DNA of 64,000 nucleotides from NCBI GenBank assembly GCA_001898785.1, contig MKVE01000017.1, positions 317,491-381,490 on the forward strand, given 5' to 3'. The stretch is from Chryseobacterium sp. 36-9 (lineage in GTDB: Bacteria > Bacteroidota > Bacteroidia > Flavobacteriales > Weeksellaceae). The number at the start of each line of letters is the position of its first letter. Position 1 is the first letter of the stretch. A program made the position numbers and the translations under genes. The notes under the pieces are model-generated. The model searched no databases. It was not told the DNA's origin and was given only the letters and a program-made list of their open reading frames with translations. This document shows, in pieces, positions 54,392-63,361 of this stretch.

Positions 54392-54478
54392 TTTTAAATT
54401 TTAAATGATGAATTTTAGATGGTCTTAGTTTCTGTGCATTAGCATTTGATCTAAAATCTAAAATCTAAAATCTAAAAT
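54391..54478. repeat. Inverted heptamer arrays between rpoB and rpoC
   Basis: ATTTTAA, ATTTTAA, ATGATGA, ATTTTAG at 54391-54418, a 32-base spacer, then four exact CTAAAAT units at 54451-54478. CTAAAAT is the reverse complement of ATTTTAG. The first array overlaps the last base of the rpoB stop codon; the second ends 11 bases before the rpoC ATG. Confidence 0.8.
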
Positions 54479-54489
54479 CTGATCAAAAA

Positions 54490-57400
54490 ATGTCAAATAA
54501 AAATAAAACAAGTCGATTTAATAAAATCACTATTGGTTTAGCTTCACCAGAATCCATTCTTCAGGAATCGAGAGGAGAAGTTCTAAAACCGGAAACGATC
54601 AACTATCGTACGCACAAGCCGGAAAGAGACGGTTTGTTCTGCGAGAAGATCTTTGGTCCTGTAAAAGACTACGAATGTGCTTGTGGAAAATACAAAAGAA
54701 TCCGTTACAAAGGGATTGTTTGTGATAGATGTGGGGTAGAAGTTACAGAGAAAAAAGTACGTAGAGAGAGAATTGGACACATCAACCTTGTTGTGCCTGT
54801 GGCTCACATCTGGTATTTCCGTTCTTTACCGAACAAAATTGGTTATCTGCTAGGAATTCCTTCCAAGAAATTGGATATGATTATCTACTACGAGAGATAT
54901 GTAGTGATTCAGCAAGGTATTGCTAAGAAAGCAGACGGTTCAGATTTCGATGATAAAGAATTCCTGACAGAAGAAGAATATCTGGATGTTCTGGAGACAC
55001 TTCCTGTAGAGAATCAATATCTTGATGATTCTGATCCGAATAAATTCGTTGCTAAAATGGGAGCGGAAGCGGTTGAAGAATTGCTGAGAAGAATCGACCT
55101 AGATTCATTATCATTCGATTTGAGACACAAAGCGCACAACGAGTCTTCTAAACAAAGAAGAACAGAGGCTCTTAAGAGACTTAATGTTGTAGAAGCGCTT
55201 AGAGCGGCTAATACAAGAATGATCAACCGTCCGGAATGGATGATTATGAGAGTTCTTCCTATCATACCACCAGAACTAAGACCATTGGTTCCATTGGATG
55301 GAGGACGTTTCGCAACTTCTGACCTTAATGACCTTTATAGAAGAGTTATTATCAGAAACAACCGTTTGAAGAGATTATTGGAGATCAAAGCTCCTGAAGT
55401 AATCTTGAGAAACGAGAAGCGTATGCTTCAGGAATCAGTAGATTCATTGTTCGATAACACCAGAAAATCTTCTGCTGTTAAGTCGGAATCCAACAGACCA
55501 TTGAAATCACTTTCTGATTCATTGAAAGGTAAGCAAGGTCGTTTCCGTCAGAACTTATTAGGAAAAAGGGTAGATTACTCAGCGCGTTCGGTTATTGTTG
55601 TAGGTCCTAGCTTACAATTGCACGAGTGTGGTCTTCCAAAAGATATGGCTGCTGAGCTTTACAAACCGTTTATCATTAGAAAACTAATTGAGAGAGGAAT
55701 TGTAAAAACAGTAAAATCAGCTAAGAGAATCATCGACAGAAAAGAGCCTGTAGTTTATGATATCCTTGAAAATGTGATGAAAGGTCACCCTGTTCTTCTG
55801 AACAGAGCACCTACGCTTCACAGATTGGGTATCCAGGCGTTCCAGCCTAAGATGATTGAAGGTAAAGCGATCCAACTTCACCCATTGGTAACAACGGCTT
55901 TCAACGCCGATTTCGATGGTGACCAGATGGCGGTTCACTTACCGTTAGGACCAGAAGCAATTTTGGAAGCTCAGTTATTAATGTTAGGTTCACAAAACAT
56001 CCTTAACCCTGCGAATGGTTCTCCAATTACGGTACCTTCTCAGGACATGGTTTTGGGTCTGTATTTTATGACCAAAGAAGCTCATTCTACTGAGGATTAC
56101 AAAGTAAAAGGTGAAGGTCTTGCTTTCTATTCTCCGGAAGAAGTTGAGATTGCTTATGCAGAAGGGCAAGTGTCTCTTAATGCAAAAGTAAGATGTCGTC
56201 TTCCAATCAAAGAGAACGGAGAGATTGTGACCAAATTAACAAACACAACTGTTGGTAGAATCTTGTTCAACCAGATTGTACCTGCGCAAGTTGGATATGT
56301 GGACGAGTTATTGACTAAGAAATCTCTTAGAAATGTAATTGGTCAGATCCTTGCGGATACAGATTTTCCAACGACGGTTAAGTTCTTGGATGATATGAAG
56401 AATCTTGGATATGCTAACGCATTCAAAGGAGGTCTTTCATTCAGTCTTGGAGATATCGTGATCCCTGCGGAGAAAAAAGCAATGATTGCTCAGGCTGTTG
56501 AGAATGTTGATGAGATCAAGGCTAACTATAACATGGGTCTTATTACAGATACAGAACGTTATAATCAGGTCATCGACGTTTGGACTAATACCAATGCAGG
56601 TCTTACTGAAATGATTATGAGCAGAATGAAGTCTGACCAAGGCGGATTCAACTCTGTATTTATGATGCTTGATTCTGGTGCGAGGGGTTCTAAGGAACAG
56701 ATCCGTCAGTTATCTGGTATGAGAGGTTTGATGGCAAAACCACAAAAAGCTGGTTCTGTTGGAGCAGAGATCATCGAAAACCCGATCGTCGCCAACTTTA
56801 AAGAAGGTTTATCGATCTTGGAATACTTTATCTCTACCCACGGTGCTCGTAAAGGTCTTGCAGATACCGCTCTTAAAACGGCCGATGCTGGTTACTTGAC
56901 CAGAAGATTGGTAGACGTTGCACAGGATGTTATCATTACTGAAGACGACTGTGGAACATTGAGAGGGACAGAAGTGACTGCACTTAAGAAAAATGATGAT
57001 ATCGTAGAAAGAATCTCTGATAGAATCCTTGGTAGAGTTTCTCTTCACAATATTTACCACCCTGAAACTGATGAATTATTGGCTAACGCTGATGAATTGA
57101 TCGTTGAAGCGGTTGCTAAGCAAATCGAGGATGCTGGAATCGAAGCTGTTGAAGTTCGTTCTCCATTAACTTGTGAAGCTAAAAAAGGTATCTGTGCTAA
57201 GTGTTACGGACGTAACCTTGCAACAGGAAAAGGAATCCATATGGGAGAAGCTGTTGGTGTAATCGCTGCACAGTCTATTGGTGAGCCGGGAACTCAGTTA
57301 ACACTGAGAACTTTCCACCAAGGGGGTACTGCAGGTAACATCTCAGAAAATCCAAGTATTGTTGCAAAACGTGACGGTATTGTTGAGATGGATGAAGTTA

Positions 57401-58755
57401 GAACTATTAAGTCTGAAGATGAAGAAGGTAACTCAGCGGATATCGTTGTTTCCCGTTCAACAGAATTCAGATTAGTTGCCGATAACGAAGCCAGAACACC
57501 GATCATGGTAGCTAACGTTCCTTATGGATCTGTATTGTCTGTATCGCCGGGTGATAAAGTGAAAAAAGGTGATCTTATCGCAAGATGGGATCCGTATAAC
57601 GCGGTTATCATTGCAGAAACTTCCGGTAAGGTTGAATATGAAGATATCATCCAGGGTGTTTCCTTCCAATTGGAGATCGACGAACAAACAGGTTTCGAAG
57701 AGAAAGTAATCTCTGAATCCAGAAATAAGAAAGCCGTACCTACTTTGAAAGTGGTAGATTCTAAAGGTGTTGAGCAAAAAGCTTACAACTTACCGGTAGG
57801 AGCCCACCTTATGGTAAACGATGGTGAAAAAATCAAGGCTGGTAAAGTCCTGATCAAGATCCCAAGAAAATCTGCAAAAGCAGGGGATATCACGGGAGGT
57901 CTTCCAAGAGTTACCGAATTATTCGAAGCTAGAAATCCTTCTAACCCAGCGGTAGTAACCGAGATTGATGGAGTTGTTTCTTACGGTAAAATCAAGAGAG
58001 GTAACCGTGAATTAATCGTAGAGGCTAAAACCGGAGAGATCAAGAAATATCTAGTGAAATTATCAAACCAGATTTTGGTACAGGAAAATGACTTCGTTTA
58101 TGCTGGTGATCCATTGTCTGACGGTTCTATCACACCAGACGATATCTTGAGAATCAAAGGTCCAACTGCGGTTCAGGAATACTTGGTTAACGAGATCCAA
58201 GAGGTTTACCGTTTGCAAGGGGTGAAGATTGATGATAAGCATTTCGAGATTATTGTTCGTCAGATGATGACAAAAGTTGAGATTGTTGATGGAGGAGATA
58301 CTCAGTTCCTGGAAGGTGCGCTTGAGCACAAATATGATTTCTTGGAAGAGAACAACAGAGTTTTCGGACTGAAGGTTGTTGTAGAGCCGGGAGATTCTAA
58401 GGTTTTCAAAGCGGGACAAATGATTACTGCAAGAGAACTGAGAGACGAGAACTCGAAGCTGAAGAGAGAAGATCAAGCTCTAGTTGAAGTAAGAGAGGCG
58501 CTTCCTGCAACAGCTACACCTGTATTACAAGGGATTACAAGAGCAGCGTTACAGACTAAGTCATTTATGTCAGCAGCGTCATTCCAGGAAACAACCAAGG
58601 TTCTTAATGAAGCGGCGGTTTCCGGAAAAATCGACTTCTTGAATGGTCTTAAGGAAAACGTAATTGTAGGACACAGAATCCCTGCAGGTACAGGTCTTAA
58701 AGATTACCAAAACGTCATCGTAGGTTCTAGAAAAGAATTCGAAGATATTAACTAA
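54490..58755 (+). CDS. rpoC: DNA-directed RNA polymerase subunit beta'
   Basis: 1421 residues. Zinc site [21 protein letters not shown] near residues 57-77, catalytic Mg motif NADFDGD at 472-478, second zinc site [13 protein letters not shown] near 897-910, and the [19 protein letters not shown] trigger region following. The 98-base gap to rpoB is filled by the heptamer arrays. Confidence 0.98.
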   Translation: MSNKNKTSRFNKITIGLASPESILQESRGEVLKPETINYRTHKPERDGLFCEKIFGPVKDYECACGKYKRIRYKGIVCDRCGVEVTEKKVRRERIGHINLVVPVAHIWYFRSLPNKIGYLLGIPSKKLDMIIYYERYVVIQQGIAKKADGSDFDDKEFLTEEEYLDVLETLPVENQYLDDSDPNKFVAKMGAEAVEELLRRIDLDSLSFDLRHKAHNESSKQRRTEALKRLNVVEALRAANTRMINRPEWMIMRVLPIIPPELRPLVPLDGGRFATSDLNDLYRRVIIRNNRLKRLLEIKAPEVILRNEKRMLQESVDSLFDNTRKSSAVKSESNRPLKSLSDSLKGKQGRFRQNLLGKRVDYSARSVIVVGPSLQLHECGLPKDMAAELYKPFIIRKLIERGIVKTVKSAKRIIDRKEPVVYDILENVMKGHPVLLNRAPTLHRLGIQAFQPKMIEGKAIQLHPLVTTAFNADFDGDQMAVHLPLGPEAILEAQLLMLGSQNILNPANGSPITVPSQDMVLGLYFMTKEAHSTEDYKVKGEGLAFYSPEEVEIAYAEGQVSLNAKVRCRLPIKENGEIVTKLTNTTVGRILFNQIVPAQVGYVDELLTKKSLRNVIGQILADTDFPTTVKFLDDMKNLGYANAFKGGLSFSLGDIVIPAEKKAMIAQAVENVDEIKANYNMGLITDTERYNQVIDVWTNTNAGLTEMIMSRMKSDQGGFNSVFMMLDSGARGSKEQIRQLSGMRGLMAKPQKAGSVGAEIIENPIVANFKEGLSILEYFISTHGARKGLADTALKTADAGYLTRRLVDVAQDVIITEDDCGTLRGTEVTALKKNDDIVERISDRILGRVSLHNIYHPETDELLANADELIVEAVAKQIEDAGIEAVEVRSPLTCEAKKGICAKCYGRNLATGKGIHMGEAVGVIAAQSIGEPGTQLTLRTFHQGGTAGNISENPSIVAKRDGIVEMDEVRTIKSEDEEGNSADIVVSRSTEFRLVADNEARTPIMVANVPYGSVLSVSPGDKVKKGDLIARWDPYNAVIIAETSGKVEYEDIIQGVSFQLEIDEQTGFEEKVISESRNKKAVPTLKVVDSKGVEQKAYNLPVGAHLMVNDGEKIKAGKVLIKIPRKSAKAGDITGGLPRVTELFEARNPSNPAVVTEIDGVVSYGKIKRGNRELIVEAKTGEIKKYLVKLSNQILVQENDFVYAGDPLSDGSITPDDILRIKGPTAVQEYLVNEIQEVYRLQGVKIDDKHFEIIVRQMMTKVEIVDGGDTQFLEGALEHKYDFLEENNRVFGLKVVVEPGDSKVFKAGQMITARELRDENSKLKREDQALVEVREALPATATPVLQGITRAALQTKSFMSAASFQETTKVLNEAAVSGKIDFLNGLKENVIVGHRIPAGTGLKDYQNVIVGSRKEFEDIN

Positions 58756-58762
58756 TAAATTC

Positions 58763-58825
58763 ATTTGAAATTTGAGGTTTGAAATTATTTTTTATATTTT
58801 CACAATCTCAAATTTCAAATTTTAA
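58763..58825. repeat. Inverted heptamer arrays after rpoC
   Basis: ATTTGAA, ATTTGAG, GTTTGAA at 58763-58783 and ATCTCAA, ATTTCAA, ATTTTAA at 58805-58825. ATTTGAAATTTGAG pairs perfectly over 14 bases with CTCAAATTTCAAAT (58807-58820). Lies between rpoC and DUF3467. Confidence 0.78.
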
Positions 58826-58844
58826 ACAAAATAAATTAAACAAA

Positions 58845-59150
58845 ATGGACAACAACCAAAATCAAGATCCAAACAACATCAATATTGAGCTTAATGAAAT
58901 GGTAGCTGCTGGTGTTTATGCTAACTTAGCTTTAGTAAACCACTCACCATCAGAATTTGTTTTGGATTTTATCCAATTGATGCCAGGTGTACAGCAGGCT
59001 AAAGTAAGAAGCAGAGTTATCGTTGCTCCGCTTCACGCTAAAAGAGTTTTAGCTGCACTTCAGCAGAATATTGCTAACTATGAGCAACAATTCGGAGAGA
59101 TCAAAGAAGTTGAACCTTTCGTATTAGGAGGTAACAACGTTCAGGCTTAA
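58845..59150 (+). CDS. DUF3467 protein
   Basis: 101 residues from the ATG at 58845; an earlier in-frame start at 58779 would be translated from the repeat arrays. INIELNEMVAAGVYANLALVNHSPSEFVLDF and the later LHAKRVLAALQQNIANYE are the DUF3467 blocks (first shown shortened: MVAAGVYANLALVNHSPSEF). Small cytosolic protein of unknown function, commonly found after rpoC in this phylum. Confidence 0.85.
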   Translation: MDNNQNQDPNNINIELNEMVAAGVYANLALVNHSPSEFVLDFIQLMPGVQQAKVRSRVIVAPLHAKRVLAALQQNIANYEQQFGEIKEVEPFVLGGNNVQA

Positions 59151-59170
59151 GATATTTCTCTTAACATATC

Positions 59171-59205
59171 AATCCCGATTCTTCAAAAGAGTCGGGATTT
59201 TATTT
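59171..59205 (+). terminator. Terminator after DUF3467
   Basis: AATCCCGATTCTT/AAGAGTCGGGATT (one wobble pair) with a short CAA loop and T-rich tail. Confidence 0.85.
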
Positions 59206-59564
59206 TTAAATCAACATCCTGATAAAACAGTTTTTGCAAATAAATTAGGACTAAAAATATGTGCGATTTGCTAAATCTGCGAGAATTTCAATATTCAATT
59301 CAAGATAAAAAAGCTTAAAAACTAATCAGCCTATCGATGGGAAACTGATGGTTGTGAAACCATTTTTAAGTCTAAAAAGTAACTTCTAGATATTAAAAAA
59401 AAATGGACTTCTGCAAGTCCGATGGATAGGGTGTTCCCAAGGGTGCCTCAAAACGCACGTATCTTTTAACTAAAACGTACGTGTCTTTTTAGCAAAACAT
59501 ACGGAGGTTTTTTTTAGATGCTTTAGTCTTGTCTAAATTTTGACCTGAGAAATCCTCTAAAACT
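59206..59564. other. Non-coding gap between convergent genes
   Basis: No convincing gene. It holds a 6-bp hairpin GGACTT/AAGTCC with CTGC loop (59405-59420), the three 22-base repeats listed separately and the words TTTGCTAAATCTGCGAGAA (59267-59285) resembling decayed copies of the TTTGCGA-type repeat. The GATGGTTGTGAAACCATTT section could form a small hairpin. Confidence 0.5.
59450..59515 (+). repeat. Three tandem 22-base repeats
   Basis: Units at 59450-59471, 59472-59493 and 59494-59515, each starting AAAAC(G/A)(C/T)ACG and ending in a T-rich half: AAAACGCACGTATCTTTT, AAAACGTACGTGTCTTTT, AAAACATACGGAGGTTTT plus a 4-base linker. Each unit is a loose palindrome around ACGTACGT. Confidence 0.65.
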
Positions 59565-59600
59565 AAAAGAGAGAACACCAGCAGATGTCCTCTCTTTTTT
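59565..59600 (-). terminator. Terminator of the alcohol dehydrogenase gene
   Basis: AAAAGAGAGAACA/TGTCCTCTCTTTT hairpin (one mismatch), T-rich on both sides. Confidence 0.75.
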
Positions 59601-59620
59601 ATTTTTGAATTGAATTAAAA

Positions 59621-60685
59621 TTAATTCTTCAGGCTTTTCATATCGATAACGAATCTGTACTTCACATCACTTTTTAGCATCCTTTCGTAAGCATTGTTGA
59701 TGTCCTGTATATTGATGATTTCGATGTCAGAAACAATGTTTTTCTCACCACAGAAATCCAGCATCTCCTGTGTTTCTTTGATACCGCCAATCAATGAACC
59801 TGCAACAGAGCGTCTTTTATAAATCATGGGTCTTGTACTTACAGCATCATTCTCAAACTCGCCAATGAAGCCAACCAGAACTAAAGTTCCGTTTACAGTC
59901 AAAGTCTGCATATAAGGATTGATGTCGTGCTCATAAGGAACAGTATCGATAATCAAATCAAATTTATTGGAAACGGATTTCATCTGCTCCTCGTCTGTTG
60001 AGATAACTACATGGTCAGTTCCTAATGCTTTTGCATCTTCCGTCTTTCCGGGAGTTCTGGAGAACAAGGTCACTTCTGCGCCCAAGCCTTTTGCCAGTTT
60101 GATAGCCATATGGCCTAATCCACCCAAACCTACAACTGCAACTTTAGAGTTTTCTGTCACGTTCCAGTGTTTAAGAGGGGACCAGGTTGTAATACCAGCA
60201 CAAAGAAGTGGTGCAGCGGCTGCCATGTCCAGATTTTCCGGAAGTCTCAGGACAAAATGCTCATCAACCACAACAGACTCAGAATAACCTCCGAATGTTC
60301 TGGTCTCTTCAAAATATTTATCTTTTCCGTTATAAGTTCCCGTGAATCCTTTTTCACAGAATTGTTCCAAATCCTGCTCGCAGCTGTGGCAAGTTCTGCA
60401 AGAATCTACCATACAACCTACAGCAACAAGATCTCCAATTTTGAACTTGGTAACTTCTGATCCGACTTGCAATACCTTTCCGACAATCTCGTGACCTGGA
60501 ACTGCCGGATAAACAGTGCCGCCCCAATCGTTTCTTGCGGTGTGAAGATCAGAATGACAAACACCACAATAGTAAATGTCGATTTCTATGTCTTTTGGCT
60601 GGACTTCTCTTCTTTCTATGGTTAATAATTCCAGATCATTTTCGGCAGCCTGTGTTCCGAAAGCTTTTATTGTGCTTGTTTTCAT
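59621..60685 (-). CDS. Zinc NAD(P)-dependent alcohol dehydrogenase (CAD/YahK type)
   Basis: 354 residues. Catalytic zinc site CGVCHSD near 40-46 and GHEIVG near 64-69, structural zinc cysteines CMVDSCRTCHSCEQDLEQFC region (about 91-110; quoted CRTCHSCEQDLEQFC), NAD(P)-binding GLGGLGHMAIKLAKGLG. Reduces aldehydes to alcohols, as cinnamyl alcohol dehydrogenase relatives do. NADPH preference is expected from the SRTPGK loop but not shown. Confidence 0.92.
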   Translation of the reverse strand: MKTSTIKAFGTQAAENDLELLTIERREVQPKDIEIDIYYCGVCHSDLHTARNDWGGTVYPAVPGHEIVGKVLQVGSEVTKFKIGDLVAVGCMVDSCRTCHSCEQDLEQFCEKGFTGTYNGKDKYFEETRTFGGYSESVVVDEHFVLRLPENLDMAAAAPLLCAGITTWSPLKHWNVTENSKVAVVGLGGLGHMAIKLAKGLGAEVTLFSRTPGKTEDAKALGTDHVVISTDEEQMKSVSNKFDLIIDTVPYEHDINPYMQTLTVNGTLVLVGFIGEFENDAVSTRPMIYKRRSVAGSLIGGIKETQEMLDFCGEKNIVSDIEIINIQDINNAYERMLKSDVKYRFVIDMKSLKN

Positions 60686-60719
60686 TTATTTTAAATATTT
60701 TTACGTTATAATTTAATTG

Positions 60720-61151
60720 ATGAGGTTATTTGTTAACAGGTATTATCCTGTTTTTATTAATGTTTATACGGTTTGGATTTTGTATCTATTATTTTTTGCC
60801 AGTTTTCGTTATTCGCCTGCCGTCTTGTTTGAAATAAAAACTGTTCCATTTGAAACAATAAATGAATATTCAACAAAAGTTATTTTATGGAATAAAACGC
60901 AAGCTTTTGAAAATATTTTTGGAAATATTATTTTATTTATTCCCTATGGCTTTCTTGGGATTCTATATCCAAAACTGAATCAATTCAAATGGTTGTTACT
61001 TGCTTTTTTTATAATAATCAATATCATCGAGTTTTCTCAATATTTTTTCAAAAGAGGTTATGCTGATATTGACGATGTTATTCTCAATACTTCAGGAGCA
61101 ATCATTGGATTTGTCATTTATAAGAAGTGGTTTTACATCAAGGACAAATAA
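60720..61151 (+). CDS. VanZ-like membrane protein
   Basis: 143 residues from the ATG at 60720 (an in-frame TTG precedes it). Four predicted helices; the NIFGNIILFIPYGFLG and YADIDDVILNTSGAIIGF blocks are typical VanZ-family motifs. In enterococci VanZ lowers teicoplanin binding; in Bacteroidota the role is unknown. Its end overlaps the convergent OmpA-family gene by 14 bases. Confidence 0.85.
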   Translation: MRLFVNRYYPVFINVYTVWILYLLFFASFRYSPAVLFEIKTVPFETINEYSTKVILWNKTQAFENIFGNIILFIPYGFLGILYPKLNQFKWLLLAFFIIINIIEFSQYFFKRGYADIDDVILNTSGAIIGFVIYKKWFYIKDK

Positions 61152-62808
61152 CTTTCATCTCCGTTCTTCTGTTTAACTGATGCTGTTCTTCTGTACAATC
61201 TACGCCATTGCTACATTTGTTCAGAAGTTTTGTTTCGCCATAACCAATGGGCTTTAAACGGATTTTATTAATTCCTTTCGAGACCAGATAATCTACTGCT
61301 GCATTGGCTCGATTCTGAGAAAGCGTTTTATTATAATCATCAGAAGCCCGCGAGTCTGTGTGAGACGATAATTCTACATTGATTTTTGGATTATCTTTCA
61401 TAAACTGAACCAATTTGTTAAGCTCAGCTTTTGCCTCTTCACGGATAAAAAATTTATCCAAATCATAGTGGATATTCTTCAGGTTAATTGGCTTTCCACA
61501 AGTTGTTTCCTCCATACAAACCTGGAGATTAAGAAAAAGCGTATTGCTTCTGTTCACTTTTTGGGAAGTGACGGTTTCTGTCTGAGAAAAGTAATTTCCT
61601 TTTTTGCCATAGATGTTATAAGTCGAATTCTTATCTGCTTTGAAATAGAATTTTCCATCAATATCGGTTTTCATCTCGTGGTAGATATCCGTTTCATTAT
61701 TCCTTATAACTACTGTTACATCTCTCAAAGGATTTTTAGAATTACAGATATTAACCTGCCCCTTCACAAAGAATGTTTCCGGATCTGTAGAGATCTCTTT
61801 CTTGATTGTGGAATTTTTTACAAACTCATTTTTAGCGGCTTTGTTTGAAATGAGGTCAATATTATAAAGGCTTCCTTTGATTTCGTAATTGTCAGGCTTA
61901 ATATTTTTAAAGAAAGCCACACCCTGTGAGTTGGTTCTCGCAAAGTAGGCTCGTTTTCCGTTTTTATAAAGCTCTACAAAAGTATCGGGTAATACCAACC
62001 CGGTTTCCTTATCTTTGGCAATCACGGATAGTCCATAATCAGGATTGGAACCACCAGTGGGAATTCTAAAAGTTAGTCCCGCAAAAACGCCAACTGAATG
62101 GATCTCGTGATCAAGACTGTTATTTCTTATTTCAGAAGCTGATGGATTAATATGATACTGATTATTACTTTCGGAAAAAGGTATATATCCGGAAACAGAA
62201 TTGTTATTAATCTGATCTTTAGCTTGGAAGTGTTGTATATAATAACCACCAACATTCAACCCAACATATTCTGAAAAAAACCAGTTCAATTCAACCTGTC
62301 CTTTTCCGCTTAGGATATTTTTTTCATTGTAGCCATTGTGATAATTAAGATGGTAAGAATTCGAAACTAAGGATGTTTCTCCACCTTTGATATTAGAGAT
62401 TCCACCTTTTAATTTAAAGGCTAAACTTAAGTTGTCATTAATGATATATCTGAAGTTTGGCCCAATTCCCAGGAAGTATCTTTCGACCTTATTTTCCTTT
62501 AAATTAATATTAGAAAGAGGAGCCGATCCATTATAAAGATTCTCAGTTGGATAGGTGTTTTTTGTAGTGTTTCTTAGATAATCGAAATCAACGCCTAATC
62601 CAATCCAATTGAAATAGAAATCAACGGAAGCTCCCAGATTTATATTGTATTTGTAATCAATAAATTGGGTTTGATTATCGTAAGAAGGGAAATCCAGTCC
62701 GCCTCGTAATGATGCAGTCAGTTGATGGTTGTCATATAGAGTATTTCTAAATTGACAATTAATAATCTGGCAGAAAATGATAAAAACTAAAGTAATTAAT
62801 TTTCTCAT
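61138..62808 (-). CDS. OmpA-family outer-membrane protein with carboxypeptidase-like repeats
   Basis: 556 residues. Signal peptide ending INCQ; residues about 20-250 form an outer-membrane barrel (alternating strands such as INLGASVDFYFNWIGLGVDFDY); about 255-430 hold two CarboxypepD_reg/Cna-B-like domains (VIAKDKETGLVLPDTFVELY; QVNICNSKNPLRDVTVVIRN); about 440-556 is an OmpA peptidoglycan-binding domain (NVELSSHTDSRASDDYN, LSQNRANAAVDYLVSKG). Anchors the outer membrane to the wall. Confidence 0.85.
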   Translation of the reverse strand: MRKLITLVFIIFCQIINCQFRNTLYDNHQLTASLRGGLDFPSYDNQTQFIDYKYNINLGASVDFYFNWIGLGVDFDYLRNTTKNTYPTENLYNGSAPLSNINLKENKVERYFLGIGPNFRYIINDNLSLAFKLKGGISNIKGGETSLVSNSYHLNYHNGYNEKNILSGKGQVELNWFFSEYVGLNVGGYYIQHFQAKDQINNNSVSGYIPFSESNNQYHINPSASEIRNNSLDHEIHSVGVFAGLTFRIPTGGSNPDYGLSVIAKDKETGLVLPDTFVELYKNGKRAYFARTNSQGVAFFKNIKPDNYEIKGSLYNIDLISNKAAKNEFVKNSTIKKEISTDPETFFVKGQVNICNSKNPLRDVTVVIRNNETDIYHEMKTDIDGKFYFKADKNSTYNIYGKKGNYFSQTETVTSQKVNRSNTLFLNLQVCMEETTCGKPINLKNIHYDLDKFFIREEAKAELNKLVQFMKDNPKINVELSSHTDSRASDDYNKTLSQNRANAAVDYLVSKGINKIRLKPIGYGETKLLNKCSNGVDCTEEQHQLNRRTEMKVICP

Positions 62809-62830
62809 AATTTAAATTTCGTGGTTAGGA

Positions 62831-62857
62831 CAAATTTACGGAATTATAGGATACCAA
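62831..62857 (-). promoter_or_regulatory. Promoter of the OmpA-family gene
   Basis: Minus strand TTG (62857-62855), 16-base spacer, TAAATTTG (62838-62831). It overlaps the terminator of the gene before it. Confidence 0.6.
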
Positions 62858-62881
62858 TAAAAAATGCCGGTTTAACCGGCA
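62855..62881 (-). terminator. Terminator of the mini sorting-domain gene
   Basis: TGCCGGTT/AACCGGCA stem almost without loop (62865-62881), T6 following on the minus strand. Confidence 0.82.
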
Positions 62882-62901
62882 CTGTATATTTTAAACTGAA
62901 T

Positions 62902-63249
62902 TTATTGTTTGATAATCTGAGTGATTTTCTGAGTATTATCATCCAGTACATATCTCATAAGATATTTTCCCGGACGTAGTTTGTCTAATCTCAGCTCGGC
63001 GCTGTTGCTGTTAATTGTATATTCAGCAACCTGAGCTCCCAAAATTGAGAAAAAGGTCACAATTCTGATTTTTGCAGAATCATCTTTAGATTTCAAAATC
63101 AAAACATCTTTAGTAGGATTGGGATATGCCACCAAAACACCATCATCGGTCTTTTGTCCGGCAATTGTACGAGCTGATTGAGCCTTCATTTCTCCCGAAA
63201 ATCCAACTGAAACTACCGTAAATATAATAAAAAATAGAAATTTTTTCAT
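62902..63249 (-). CDS. Stand-alone type IX sorting domain (type A) protein
   Basis: 115 residues. Signal peptide MKKFLFFIIFTVVSVGFSGEMKAQ, then about 15 linker residues and a type A sorting domain covering nearly all of the rest: VLVAYPNPTKDVLILKS, FSILGAQV, ELRLDKLRPGKYLMRYVLD and TQKITQIIKQ. In this organism such domains direct cargo through the type IX machinery encoded by gldKLMN in this window. Here there is no cargo. Confidence 0.88.
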   Translation of the reverse strand: MKKFLFFIIFTVVSVGFSGEMKAQSARTIAGQKTDDGVLVAYPNPTKDVLILKSKDDSAKIRIVTFFSILGAQVAEYTINSNSAELRLDKLRPGKYLMRYVLDDNTQKITQIIKQ

Positions 63250-63333
63250 TCGCTTTCAAATGTTACATAACATATTACACAAATATATTTTAAATAAATT
63301 GATTATGCAATAGTTTATCCGTAAAAGTATAAT

Positions 63334-63341
63334 TAAATTTG
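63334..63341 (+). promoter_or_regulatory. -7 element of hemB
   Basis: TAAATTTG, 20 bases before the hemB ATG; the -33 region lacks a TTG at normal spacing. Confidence 0.5.
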
Positions 63342-63361
63342 CATAAACAATTTTTATCAGG

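Noticed and set aside
54391-54478. Heptamer arrays as CRISPR or as terminators
   Set aside because: Units are 7 bases with no spacers, no cas genes; no T run following the inverted pair.
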